A DNA stretch of 64,000 nucleotides from JBBTQS01 sp964627055 (GTDB lineage: Bacteria > Patescibacteriota > Patescibacteriia > Magasanikbacterales > JBBTQS01), in assembly GCA_964627055.1 (NCBI GenBank), contig CAZVGV010000001.1, positions 1 to 64,000 on the forward strand, in the 5' to 3' direction. Shown here piece after piece: positions 1-7,725 of this stretch (position 1 is the first letter of the stretch; each line of letters starts with the position of its first letter). A model generated the notes under the pieces. The model was not told the origin of the DNA. It saw only the letters and a list, made by a program, of their open reading frames with translations, and searched no databases. The position numbers and the translations under genes were made by a program.

Positions 1-9
1 GGCGTCCGC

Positions 10-684
10 ATGATGCACCGCCGAGTCGTAGGACGAGGTGCAGAGGTGCACAGTCTGCCCAGACCTTCTTGCATCGCACTGGACTACGACTTCACACTCG
101 CTAGATTTCAGGGTGGATTTAGTGGTCTGCACAGGCTGCTTTCCGAGCATGGGCGCATGCCAATTGAACAAGCGAAGTCTGCACACGAGCTAGCTGAGAC
201 CAAGGGGTTTACACCAGAGCGACTAATCGAATGTGCGGAAGAGCTCGGCTACAATCTCGACTCAACGAGTCGTGTCGAGTTCTACAACGCGTTCAATCAG
301 TGGCTTCGAAGTTCACTACACCTCTACCAGGAAGCACGCGAAGCTTCTGCAAGATGGGCAGATGTTCCAGTTCACATCGTGAGCTTCGGCAACCGCGAGT
401 ACCAGCGATCAAAGATCAACACTCTCTGCGTCCCGCACATCGAAGCGCACATCGTTCAGGAACCGAAGGTCGTACAGCTGCGCAAGCTCCACGAGCAGTA
501 CGGTGGCCCCATCTGGTTCTTCGATGACAATCCCGAGGAGCACAATGCACTGCGCGACTCCGGTCTGACAGATGAGCAGGTAATTTGCCTACTCGTGACC
601 CGACGCGAGAGCCCACACTACAAGAAGATTGCACGGCACCCCCATCGACGTATCACGAGTCTACTCGACGTTCACTGGGAGTAA
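10..684 (+). CDS. HAD-like hydrolase (putative phosphatase)
   Basis: 224 aa. The N-terminal DYDFT (about residues 26-30) fits HAD motif I, with the two aspartates that form and resolve the phospho-aspartate. Motif II Ser/Thr fits HIVSFGN, and FFDDNPEE near residues 170-178 fits the acidic motif IV that binds Mg2+. The substrate cannot be predicted. There is no in-frame stop upstream, so the start could lie before the window; I use the first ATG. A strong hairpin terminator follows the stop by 22 bp, so the gene is probably the last of its transcript. Family assignment is fairly sure, function unknown. Confidence 0.7.
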   Translation: MMHRRVVGRGAEVHSLPRPSCIALDYDFTLARFQGGFSGLHRLLSEHGRMPIEQAKSAHELAETKGFTPERLIECAEELGYNLDSTSRVEFYNAFNQWLRSSLHLYQEAREASARWADVPVHIVSFGNREYQRSKINTLCVPHIEAHIVQEPKVVQLRKLHEQYGGPIWFFDDNPEEHNALRDSGLTDEQVICLLVTRRESPHYKKIARHPHRRITSLLDVHWE

Positions 685-706
685 TAGCGCGATCTTTCAC
701 CAAACT

Positions 707-744
707 GACCGTCAGATGTCCACACGTCTGACGGTCTCGTTTTT
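707..744 (+). terminator. Intrinsic terminator
   Basis: A 10-bp perfect stem (707-716 with 727-736), extended by three inner pairs to a CCAC loop, is followed by TCGTTTTT. It ends the HAD gene transcript. Confidence 0.9.
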
Positions 745-780
745 GCTAAATTAAGTATTTCACACACCTTTTGCACATAT

Positions 781-812
781 TTACACACAACTTATCCACT
801 GTTTTGTCCACA
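781..812 (+). promoter_or_regulatory. DnaA-box-like cluster
   Basis: Three 9-mers each differ at one position from TTATNCACA: TTACACACA (781-789), TTATCCACT (792-800) and TTGTCCACA (804-812). They lie just upstream of a consensus promoter at 837. They may be DnaA sites, or chance in an AC-rich stretch. Confidence 0.4.
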
Positions 813-836
813 CGTCGCACACCAAATGTGCTCAGT

Positions 837-865
837 TTGACAAAACGTGTTTTTTGTGGTATAGT
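837..865 (+). promoter_or_regulatory. Strong sigma70-type promoter
   Basis: TTGACA (837-842), a 17-bp spacer and TATAGT (860-865) predict a start near 872. No coding sequence with typical features follows for 440 bp, so it should drive the structured RNA at 872-1247. Confidence 0.8.
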
Positions 866-871
866 GTATTT

Positions 872-1247
872 GTTGAATCGTTCTTTACACAACTTTGCGA
901 AATAGTCACTGCTCTCACGTGCTGTAACGGCACATTAAGTGAAGAGTCGTGATTCGATCGAATCATCCTCTTGCATCGCACTGTCTCGTCGCGAAAGCGA
1001 CACGGTGCCCCCACCTCGTGATTCCCTGCCTAGCAGGTTGAGTCGCACCGGGATCAGCACCACTTGGATGGTGAGATGCGAACTAAGCTGCAGTATTTAG
1101 AATCGACAGTGGTCAGTGCCCGTCAGTGTTTGACGGTCAGTAATCACTGTCGGTCCGCCAACGAATACCGCGGCATGGGGCTCACAGTAATCAGGCTCTT
1201 ACTACCACGTCAGGCCTGCCCACTACTTGTGAGCCTCTTCTTATTTT
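872..1247 (+). ncRNA. Candidate structured noncoding RNA
   Basis: A 376-nt stretch lies between a consensus promoter and a hairpin ending in a U-rich tail. Visible elements are a hairpin with GAAA tetraloop (978-1008, including a U-G pair valid only on this strand), CCTGC/GCAGG near 1026-1038, a nested pair CGACAGTG/CACTGTCG (1104-1111 with 1145-1152) around CCGTCA/TGACGG, and a terminal stem GGCTCACA/TGTGAGCC (1179-1186 with 1228-1235) followed by TCTTCTTATTTT. I looked for the conserved cores of RNase P RNA, tmRNA and 6S RNA and did not recognise any. It could also be a long leader of the dksA-like operon, although that operon has its own promoter at 1258. Confidence 0.55.
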
Positions 1248-1257
1248 ATAAAAATAT

Positions 1258-1285
1258 TTGACTTTTTGACCTTTTACTCTATACT
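1258..1285 (+). promoter_or_regulatory. Promoter of dksA-like/lspA operon
   Basis: TTGACT (1258-1263), a 16-bp spacer and TATACT (1280-1285). The predicted start near 1292 lies downstream of an in-frame upstream start codon at 1266, which fixes the gene start at ATG 1311. Confidence 0.75.
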
Positions 1286-1310
1286 TGAGTCTACACCTAG
1301 CACCACGAAT

Positions 1311-1661
1311 ATGGCACATTTTACCGCTGCTTTTCTGAAAGAAATGAAGGGGTTGCTCGAAGAGATGAAGGCGAAGACCGAACGCGAATTGGAGAAGACA
1401 GTAACTGCTGAATTTCCTGAGTACGGCAACAAAGAAGACGAAAATGCAGAGGAAGTTGCTACGTACGAAACAAATTTACGTCTCGAGGAGACCTTACAAG
1501 GTGAACTTCGCGACATCAATAAGGCACTGGCAATGATTGAAAGCAAGACTTACGGCATTTGCAAGTACTGCAAGCAACCTATTGCTGAGGAGCGCTTACG
1601 CGCGCGCCCTACCTCTGGATCCTGCGTCGAATGCAAAAAGACGATCACCCAGGAAGCCTAA
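1311..1661 (+). CDS. TraR/DksA-type zinc-finger protein
   Basis: 116 aa. A long N-terminal helical, Glu/Lys-rich segment (about residues 1-75, coiled-coil-like) precedes a C4 zinc finger with CKYC near residue 83 and CVEC near residue 105. This is the DksA/TraR layout, in which the protein enters the RNA polymerase secondary channel and changes promoter response, classically with ppGpp. Start ATG 1311 is set by the promoter. No Shine-Dalgarno is visible and the leader is about 20 nt. The 3' end overlaps lspA by 31 bp, so the two are co-transcribed. Family assignment is firm, regulatory targets are not inferable. Confidence 0.85.
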   Translation: MAHFTAAFLKEMKGLLEEMKAKTERELEKTVTAEFPEYGNKEDENAEEVATYETNLRLEETLQGELRDINKALAMIESKTYGICKYCKQPIAEERLRARPTSGSCVECKKTITQEA

Positions 1662-2149
1662 ATATCCCTGGATCGGCTCACCATACGTGGTGGACACGTG
1701 CGCTTTTGGTACTCGCGCCCGTGTTTTTTGTTATTGATTTGTGGTGTAAGTGGCGTGTGACCAATATAAGTACTAGCAGTCGGGAGAGTATTGCCGGCAT
1801 CGAGTTACTCCACAACACACGTCTATTCATTTGGCTCCCCGTACCCGAGTGGCTCTTGCTCGTCCTCACCAGTGTGGTATTCTTCGCTGCGCTTGCTGTA
1901 TGGGTCTACACCTACGGCAAAAGAACCGGAGTACAGAGCGCAGCTCTCGCACTCATTCTCTGGGGTGGCGCCAGCAACCTCATTGATCGCATTCGATTCG
2001 GGGCAACCGTTGATTATCTGAGGATTTTCGATGTTGTGGCAAATATTGCGGACTTTCTTATTATTGCTGGTATACTGATGCTATTCCTATGGCCACGTAC
2101 TTTTTTCAACTTGGCAGCAACGAGCGACTCGCCCACGAAGAACTCCTAG
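1631..2149 (+). CDS. lspA: Lipoprotein signal peptidase (SPase II)
   Basis: 172 aa integral membrane aspartyl protease that cleaves the signal peptide of prolipoproteins after diacylglyceryl transfer. The two catalytic aspartates sit in the conserved contexts ASNLIDR (about residues 116-122) and VANIADF (about 136-142), each next to a predicted membrane segment. Hydrophobic helices are visible near residues 24-37, 70-93, 98-118 and 136-153. It is somewhat divergent, with a hydrophilic N-terminus read over the end of the upstream gene. It overlaps the dksA-like gene by 31 bp and the next gene by 61 bp, so translational coupling is likely. Confidence 0.9.
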   Translation: MQKDDHPGSLNIPGSAHHTWWTRALLVLAPVFFVIDLWCKWRVTNISTSSRESIAGIELLHNTRLFIWLPVPEWLLLVLTSVVFFAALAVWVYTYGKRTGVQSAALALILWGGASNLIDRIRFGATVDYLRIFDVVANIADFLIIAGILMLFLWPRTFFNLAATSDSPTKNS

Positions 2150-3219
2150 CTGTTTTTGAGCATCGATCTAAGAGCCTCGAACACCTCCATGTAACGGGAG
2201 GCGTAGCTATTGCACAGTGTAAAAGCCCCATGAGCGTTGCATCACTGCAATCGCTTCTTGGTGGCACCATCAAAGCAGGTGAAATTGTTGGCCAAAGCAC
2301 CTCAGCAAATGCTTCCGCACTAGCCGATATCATTGAACCTCGTCTTTCTGGCGGCAAAAATACGATTGGTGTCAGCATCTTTGGCTCCACAGCTCTTACT
2401 TCCTTGGGCATGGACCTCAAGCGCGAGCTGAGCAGCCGCGGTCATTCAATTCGCGTTGTGGATGGTGAGGGTGGATCACTTTCATCAGCACAAATTCATC
2501 ACAATGGCCTCGTAGATTCGGGTTTGGATATCTCTCTCATCATTGAAGGAGACATTGTACATGTTGGAAGCACAAAATCTATTCAGGATTTCGAAGATTG
2601 GAGTGAACGTGACTATGGAAGACCAGCACGTGACGCATTTTCTGGCATGTTACCGCCAAAGCTTGCACGCATGATGCTCAACATTGCTGGCGTTCAGGAC
2701 ACTACAACGATTCTCGATCCATTTTGTGGATCTGGAACAGTGCTTTCTGAAGCACTCACCATTGGTGTCCGCACTGTTTATGGCTCGGACGTGAGCACCA
2801 AGGCGGTTGCTGACAGCAAAAAAAACACAGCATGGGCAGATGCTGCTGCCAAACCAATTATTTTTCATCATGATGCGCGACGACCGTTCCCTATTACCGG
2901 TGTAGACACAGTAGTTGCAGAGACGTTCCTCGGACCAGCGCGCCTCCCAACCAGTGAAGCTGGAATGCGCACCATTCAGAAAGAAATTCAAGAACTACTC
3001 CACGAGTCACTTATTGCTCTTGGCTCAATGAAGCAACCGCCGAAGACCATCGTGCTTGCAATCCCCATGTTCAGACTTGGAGATGAGTGGCTGCACATCA
3101 GCAACGCATGGTTTGAAGGAACTGGATATAAGAAAAAAGCCCCACGAGTGGGGGCTAATCTTCTGTACGCTCGTCCTACTGCAACTGTGGGAAGAGAGAT
3201 TGTGCAACTGATCCGATAA
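2089..3219 (+). CDS. Trm11-like SAM-dependent (RNA) methyltransferase
   Basis: 376 aa. The C-terminal half is a class I methyltransferase: WSERDYGRPARD before it is typical of the Trm11/THUMP-linked group, LDPFCGSGTVL (about residue 208) is the SAM-binding loop, and DVSTKAV is the acidic ribose-binding strand. The usual N/DPPY/F catalytic motif is replaced by AETFLGP (about residues 276-282). Family members mostly make m2G in tRNA; the target here is inference. The N-terminal 160 residues fit a divergent THUMP-like RNA-binding part. The 3' end overlaps the convergent VIT gene by 44 bp and contains that gene's terminator in antisense. Confidence 0.75.
   Translation: MATYFFQLGSNERLAHEELLAVFEHRSKSLEHLHVTGGVAIAQCKSPMSVASLQSLLGGTIKAGEIVGQSTSANASALADIIEPRLSGGKNTIGVSIFGSTALTSLGMDLKRELSSRGHSIRVVDGEGGSLSSAQIHHNGLVDSGLDISLIIEGDIVHVGSTKSIQDFEDWSERDYGRPARDAFSGMLPPKLARMMLNIAGVQDTTTILDPFCGSGTVLSEALTIGVRTVYGSDVSTKAVADSKKNTAWADAAAKPIIFHHDARRPFPITGVDTVVAETFLGPARLPTSEAGMRTIQKEIQELLHESLIALGSMKQPPKTIVLAIPMFRLGDEWLHISNAWFEGTGYKKKAPRVGANLLYARPTATVGREIVQLIR
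3133..3156 (-). terminator. Terminator of VIT/ychF operon, embedded in convergent CDS
   Basis: Read on the minus strand, a GC stem (3151-3156 with 3138-3143) is followed by TTTTTT. It lies inside the last 30 codons of the plus-strand methyltransferase gene, so the terminator of the minus operon is encoded antisense to a coding region. Confidence 0.7.
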
Positions 3220-3895
3220 TAAATCCGATCGCAGCAGCACTCACAGATACCACGACCATTTCCAGGCCGCTCTTCCACCATACGCGCTTAGTAAGCCGAG
3301 TAATTGCAGCGCCAAGTAGAAATAACCCACCCACACTGAGTGTAATCGAGATAGGTAACGCGCGCTCAACAGACAAAAACAAATAGCTCGAGAGTGGCAC
3401 GAATCCACCCATGACGTAGCAAATACCCATGACAAGGGCGTTACGACGCGGATTGATGGCCTCTTCCGGGACAATCTTCAGCTCATATTGAGCCATTTCT
3501 TCAAGCCACATCTTCGGATCACTTGTAACACGACGCACCAGTATATCTGCCTCCTTACGTGTGAATCCGCGCTTACTATAGTACTCATACAATTCAGCGC
3601 GCTCATGATCAGGACGATGCTCAATTTCCCATCGCTCTTCTTCGAGATACCGTTGTGTTACTTCCCGCTCGGACTTAGAAGAAAGGTAGGAACCCGCAGC
3701 CATTGATAATGATTCAACAGCGATGATAACTACGCCTGACAAAATAACAACAAAACGATCTTGGGTACCAATTGCAATACCAACTAATGCACCAAGGGTC
3801 GATACGATACCATCCTCAAGTCCAAAGACAGCTTCTCGAATTGTATCAGCCCAGCCGTTTGAGGACTCACTCTCACCGTGATGAGTCATTTCCAT
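3176..3895 (-). CDS. VIT1/CCC1 family iron/manganese transporter
   Basis: 239 aa. The opening GLEDGIVSTLGALVGIA is the signature of the vacuolar iron transporter family, followed by helix 2 (about residues 47-70), a cytosolic acidic metal-binding loop (about 70-145, EEERWEIEH and DPKMWLEEMAQYEL) and three C-terminal helices. Members export Fe2+ or Mn2+ by proton antiport. The start lies 2 bp after the ychF stop, so the two form one operon. Metal specificity is not determined. Confidence 0.85.
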   Translation of the reverse strand: MEMTHHGESESSNGWADTIREAVFGLEDGIVSTLGALVGIAIGTQDRFVVILSGVVIIAVESLSMAAGSYLSSKSEREVTQRYLEEERWEIEHRPDHERAELYEYYSKRGFTRKEADILVRRVTSDPKMWLEEMAQYELKIVPEEAINPRRNALVMGICYVMGGFVPLSSYLFLSVERALPISITLSVGGLFLLGAAITRLTKRVWWKSGLEMVVVSVSAAAIGFIIGSVAQSLFPQLQ

Positions 3896-3897
3896 GA

Positions 3898-4974
3898 TTA
3901 TGTTGCGATGCGGAAATAGCAGACGTCACCGTCCTGGACTACATAGTCCTTTCCTTCAATGCGCATCTTACCACTATTTTTTGCTCCAGACCATCCACTA
4001 AGTTCCACAAAACTCGGACAATCAACCACTTCCGCACGCACAAATCCTTTCTCGAAGTCGGTGTGAATGACCGCTGCTGCCTGCGGCGCTTTTGTTCCAC
4101 GAGTCACTGTCCACGCGCGTGTTTCTTGCTCGCCTGAAGTAAAGTACGTGATCAAATCAAGTAGTGCATAGCCAGCCGTAATGAGTCGATCTAGGCCAGT
4201 TTCACGCTTTCCAAGTGTCTCCAGATATTGTGCAGCCTCTTCACGAGACATATCTGCAAATTCAGCCTCAAGTCGCGCACATACCTGTACCACAGGAAGA
4301 CCTGCGTAATTCCCCATTGCTGTTGGTGTATCGTATTCATCAATGTTTTCAATCACCATCATGGGCTTACTCGTCAGCAAGTGTAGATCACGTACAATGT
4401 ATCGCTCCTCCTCATCACGCAAATCTACTGTTCGTGCTGCTTTTCCAGCAGTCAACGCATCATGCAGACGCTGCAGCACAACCAATTTCTTCTCAAGTGA
4501 TGCTGTCTTACCAGAACGAGCCTCTTTGCTGAATCGATCGAGCTGCTTCGTCACAGTGTCCAAATCAGCAAGTGCTAATTCTAGGCTAATGATTTCAAAA
4601 TCACGCTGTGCATCAACCGAGTCATGCACATGCACTACATTCTTGTCCGAAAAGACACGAACTACCTGTGCAATCGCATCACATTCACGAATATGTGCCA
4701 AAAATTTGTTTCCAAGACCTTCACCCTCAGAAGCCCCCTTCACCAAGCCCGCAATATCAACAAACTCAATTACGGTTGGAATTGTCTTTGCCGACGCGGA
4801 AACACGTGCTAGATCCGCGAGGCGCACATCAGGAACCTCTACAATACCTACGTTTGGTTCAATCGTGCAGAAAGGATAATTTGCTGCCTCAGCCTGCTTA
4901 CTTCGAGTCAATGCATTAAACAAAGTTGATTTACCAACGTTTGGGAGTCCGACAATTCCAATTTTGAGTGACAT
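3898..4974 (-). CDS. ychF: Redox/ribosome-associated ATPase YchF (OLA1 family)
   Basis: 358 aa, normal family length. GLPNVGKST near residue 9 is the P-loop, DIAGLVKGA is G3, and the G4 position reads VIENIDEY, the Asn-x-x-Glu replacement that makes this TRAFAC GTPase relative prefer ATP. The last 85 residues (GEQETRAWTVTRGTKAPQAA onward) form the TGS domain. YchF binds the ribosome and modulates stress responses. It lies in an operon with an upstream membrane-anchored protein (9-bp gap) and the downstream VIT transporter. Confidence 0.95.
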   Translation of the reverse strand: MSLKIGIVGLPNVGKSTLFNALTRSKQAEAANYPFCTIEPNVGIVEVPDVRLADLARVSASAKTIPTVIEFVDIAGLVKGASEGEGLGNKFLAHIRECDAIAQVVRVFSDKNVVHVHDSVDAQRDFEIISLELALADLDTVTKQLDRFSKEARSGKTASLEKKLVVLQRLHDALTAGKAARTVDLRDEEERYIVRDLHLLTSKPMMVIENIDEYDTPTAMGNYAGLPVVQVCARLEAEFADMSREEAAQYLETLGKRETGLDRLITAGYALLDLITYFTSGEQETRAWTVTRGTKAPQAAAVIHTDFEKGFVRAEVVDCPSFVELSGWSGAKNSGKMRIEGKDYVVQDGDVCYFRIAT

Positions 4975-4983
4975 ATGGCGCGT

Positions 4984-5664
4984 TTAGATCATCCACTGTG
5001 CATGGGTGAGAACCACAACATACCATTCACCCTCATATTCTTCAATCCCAACAACAAGACCGGACCAATCCATACCCTCGTACTTTTTATCAAAGCCCGG
5101 GAACTCATACAGAACTATCCGCGCATCTGGATAGGCTTCAGAAAGATTCGAATATTCACGAAAAACTCGAACAATAGGTGATTGCAAATAGTCGTGCGCG
5201 TACAGCCACTCACTATACAATTGAGAAAAACCAAGTCGAACCGGCTCACCCGATCCATCTGCATGCCCCCAAATTCGTGGCGTTGTACTTACACTCTGAC
5301 GAACAAATGCATCTGCATTGGCAAATAGCACTGTGTCACCTGTTTCACGAGCATCAAAATACTGATACAAAGCCACGCGCAGTCCTTTTGTGGGGTGTAT
5401 ATGCTGTGCAAAACCAGTGAAATCTTTCGCACGAAACTTCGCGACCGCTGAATCTGTAAATGCAATGATATCTCGCTGCTGTCGTGTTGTAATATCCTGC
5501 TCCTCAGAAACAATAATCTCGCGCTTCAAATCTGGAGTTGTTGTCGCACTTCCTGGCTGAGATGGTGCGAGTTCGGGAGGTGTATTATTGTACGAAACAA
5601 AATAATAAACAAACAAAGCCAAAATTACACAAGCCAAGATTGTAACAGTCTTTTGATATCTCAT
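4984..5664 (-). CDS. Membrane-anchored hypothetical protein
   Basis: 226 aa. The start MRYQKTVT gives a short basic N-terminus followed by one hydrophobic segment (about residues 8-26), then a Pro/Thr-rich linker and a soluble domain, probably outside the membrane. An upstream in-frame ATG at 5700 would add 12 Cys-rich residues before the anchor and is less likely. The C-terminal part (FPGFDKKYEGMDWSGLVVGIEEYEGEWYVVVLTHAQW) has the look of an extracytoplasmic beta-rich domain, but I do not recognise the family. First gene of the ychF operon. Confidence 0.65.
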   Translation of the reverse strand: MRYQKTVTILACVILALFVYYFVSYNNTPPELAPSQPGSATTTPDLKREIIVSEEQDITTRQQRDIIAFTDSAVAKFRAKDFTGFAQHIHPTKGLRVALYQYFDARETGDTVLFANADAFVRQSVSTTPRIWGHADGSGEPVRLGFSQLYSEWLYAHDYLQSPIVRVFREYSNLSEAYPDARIVLYEFPGFDKKYEGMDWSGLVVGIEEYEGEWYVVVLTHAQWMI

Positions 5665-5871
5665 ACATTTTCTACCACATGAACAATTAACTCCCAGCAT
5701 ATACCAGATGCATAGGCCCAGAATACGGTGTTAGCATCTATATATTACCAATCACCTTTCATCCTACGCCTATTATTCAATCAAATCAACAGGATTGTTT
5801 TACGACATACGGCGTATAAGTTACCCACAAGAAAACAACAAAAGTAGCGAGTTTTCAACAGTTCATCCACA

Positions 5872-5975
5872 TGTTTCACGTGAATCAATTCTACAGAAGT
5901 ACGCAGTGTTCCACGTGAAACGTTACAATGATATTTCATTTTACTCGCGTACACGTTTCATGTGAAACATGTACG
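5872..5975 (+). other. Cluster of three parS-like centromere sites
   Basis: Three near-matches to the ParB site TGTTTCACGTGAAACA occur within 100 bp: TGTTTCACGTGAATCA (5872-5887, one mismatch), TGTTCCACGTGAAACG (5907-5922, two) and CGTTTCATGTGAAACA (5954-5969, two). The third sits in a 28-bp imperfect palindrome (5948-5975). They lie in a 470-bp non-coding gap about 12 kb from dnaA, where bacterial parS sites usually cluster. No parA or parB gene is in the window. Confidence 0.75.
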
Positions 5976-6045
5976 AAAACACCTGCGCACTTGCGTGCAT
6001 AAACTATATACAACACAATAAATCCACATGTACAGAAAAGTGGAC

Positions 6046-6110
6046 TTTTCCACAGACATCACAGCTTTTCCTCAACTTACGCACATGTTATGCACAGCCC
6101 ATGTGCATAA
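6046..6110 (+). other. DnaA boxes in the parS intergenic region
   Basis: Two perfect TTATNCACA boxes face each other: TTATGCACA (6088-6096) and its complement TGTGCATAA (6102-6110), 5 bp apart. TTTTCCACA (6046-6054) is a one-mismatch box, and TTACCCACA (5821-5829) lies upstream of the parS sites. The stretch from 5701 to 6169 holds no credible gene. Besides these boxes it is AT-rich around 6130-6160, with a palindromic ATTTAATCTAGATTTAGATTAAAT. It may be part of the origin or a DnaA-titration site. Confidence 0.5.
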
Positions 6111-6169
6111 CAAAAAAGATTGTGCGTCACTTGATTTAATCTAGATTTAGATTAAATCACCGCATAATG

Positions 6170-6241
6170 TGCCCTCGGGAGGAATTGAACCTCCATTTTG
6201 TCCTTAGGACGGACCTGTTCTATCCGTTGAACTACAGGGGC
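6170..6241 (-). tRNA. tRNA-Arg (anticodon CCT)
   Basis: 72-nt cloverleaf on the minus strand: D arm GTTC/GAAC, anticodon loop GTCCTAA giving CCT, T arm GGAGG-TTCAATT-CCTCC. The acceptor stem has one C-A mismatch and a G-T pair, and the first anticodon-stem pair is G-A. CCA is not encoded. It reads AGG codons. Confidence 0.88.
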
Positions 6242-6249
6242 TGTGTATA

Positions 6250-6279
6250 TTGGCCACCACCCACTATTCCTTATATAAT
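6250..6279 (+). promoter_or_regulatory. Promoter of rmuC
   Basis: TTGGCC (6250-6255), an 18-bp spacer and a perfect TATAAT (6274-6279). The predicted start near 6286 is 2 nt before the ATG, so the mRNA would be leaderless. Confidence 0.65.
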
Positions 6280-6287
6280 AGGGTGGT

Positions 6288-7397
6288 ATGGAACCAATCA
6301 ATATCTTCATCGCGGTGCTCTTCGCAGTCGTAGCGATCCTACTATACGTTGTTTTGCGAAAAGTACAAACCATTTCCGAACCAAAAGTTGATGAAACTGC
6401 TGTACGATTACAGCAAAACATTCTTCATCTGTCTCAATCGATCACAGAACAACGCACACAGTTTTACAATCAGCTCAACGCCGTAACTGCACAAATCAAC
6501 GAGAGACTCAAAGAAAATGCGCACTTCATGCAAGAATCCACACGCACCGTAGGAGAGCGCATGGATAATGCATCAAAGGTCTATGCATCAGTTAACGCAA
6601 AGCTTTCCCAGCTAGAGGAGTCAAATAAGCGAATTTTTGATGTTGGTAAGGATATTGCGTCACTTCAAGAAATTCTCAAATCACCAAAGCTTCGTGGTTC
6701 TCTTGGAGAACTTTTTCTCGGTGATCTTCTAGCGCAAATCCTGCCTGCAAACCACTTTTCACTGCAACACACATTCAAGAACAACGAAAAGGTCGACGCT
6801 ATCATCCGTTTGCGAGACGGAGTGCTCATTCCTGTTGACGCCAAGTTTCCTCTAGAGAACTTCAAGCGAGTCATCGAAGCGCCGCCAGAGGAGCAGCGTG
6901 AGCACAAAAAGGTCTTTATTCGTGATGTAAAGAAGCATATTGATGCTATTGCAGACAAATACATTGTTCCTGACGAAGGAACTTTGGACTTCGCGCTCAT
7001 GTATATCCCTGCTGAGAACGTCTACTACGAACTCATCATCAAGGACGACGAGGGAGAAGGAGTTATGGGTTATGCCCTCACACGTCGTGTCATTCCTGTC
7101 TCGCCTAACTCGTTCTACTCGTATCTTCAGACGGTGCTACTCGGTCTCAAAGGAATGCAAATCGAGTCTAGCGCAAAGGAGATCTTCAAGAATCTCACCA
7201 GGTTGCGCGGAGAATTCGATAAGTTTTCAGATAATTACCGCGTACTCGGCTCCCATCTTGCCCATGCCCAGAAGACGTATGCCGAGTCTGAAAAGCGCCT
7301 CGACAAGTTTGGGGCAAAACTCGAGCTTTCGGTTCAAAAAGACACAGAAGTCATTGAAGCTGTGCTCCAGGAAGGGCCTGGGACCCCGGAGATTTGA
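6288..7397 (+). CDS. rmuC: DNA recombination protein RmuC
   Basis: 369 aa. An N-terminal membrane helix (about residues 5-24) is followed by a coiled coil (about 40-125) and the RmuC nuclease-like domain: KLRGSLGELFL, VDAIIRL, LIPVDAKFPLENFKR and DFALMYIPAENVYYE. The DAKFP motif carries the acidic/lysine residues of the PD-(D/E)XK-like fold. In E. coli RmuC limits inversions at short repeats and helps with replication intermediates. Followed after 46 bp by rpsT. Confidence 0.92.
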   Translation: MEPINIFIAVLFAVVAILLYVVLRKVQTISEPKVDETAVRLQQNILHLSQSITEQRTQFYNQLNAVTAQINERLKENAHFMQESTRTVGERMDNASKVYASVNAKLSQLEESNKRIFDVGKDIASLQEILKSPKLRGSLGELFLGDLLAQILPANHFSLQHTFKNNEKVDAIIRLRDGVLIPVDAKFPLENFKRVIEAPPEEQREHKKVFIRDVKKHIDAIADKYIVPDEGTLDFALMYIPAENVYYELIIKDDEGEGVMGYALTRRVIPVSPNSFYSYLQTVLLGLKGMQIESSAKEIFKNLTRLRGEFDKFSDNYRVLGSHLAHAQKTYAESEKRLDKFGAKLELSVQKDTEVIEAVLQEGPGTPEI

Positions 7398-7443
7398 CCT
7401 TTTGCGGCCTAATTGCTATATTCCTCCCATCAACTGAGAACCT

Positions 7444-7710
7444 ATGCCAAACAAAGCAGCAGCCATTAAAGCCTTGCGCCAGGCAAAGAAGCGCACGGAA
7501 TCCAACGAGATCATCAAGCGCAACTTGAAGTACTTGATCAAGCAGACGATCAAGGCAGTTCAGGCTGGCGACAAGGAAGCAGCACTCGCTTCCGCACTCC
7601 AAGTTCAGCAGCTTGCTGACAAGGCAGTGAAGAAGGAAGTGCTCAAGCGCAACACTGCTGATCGCCGCAAGGCATCAGTAATGAAGAAAGTGAACGCGCT
7701 CAAGAAGTAA
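7444..7710 (+). CDS. rpsT: 30S ribosomal protein S20
   Basis: 88 aa, very basic three-helix bundle that binds 16S rRNA. MPNKAAAIKALRQAKKR at the start and the DRRKASVMKKVNALKK end are typical of bacterial S20. It shows no strong Shine-Dalgarno site. A 6-bp hairpin (ATTCGC/GCGAAT) directly after the stop has no T run. Confidence 0.95.
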   Translation: MPNKAAAIKALRQAKKRTESNEIIKRNLKYLIKQTIKAVQAGDKEAALASALQVQQLADKAVKKEVLKRNTADRRKASVMKKVNALKK

Positions 7711-7725
7711 TTCGCTCTCGCGAAT

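Noticed and set aside
872..1247. RNase P RNA, tmRNA or 6S RNA identity for the RNA candidate
   Set aside because: The conserved RNase P core (GAGGAAAGTCC, ACAGAA), a tRNA-like 3' end or the 6S bubble layout were not found by eye.
6152..6421. Minus-strand frame containing APVVQRIEQVRPKDKMEVQFLPRAH
   Set aside because: This is the typical false translation of a tRNA gene; the tRNA-Arg lies there.
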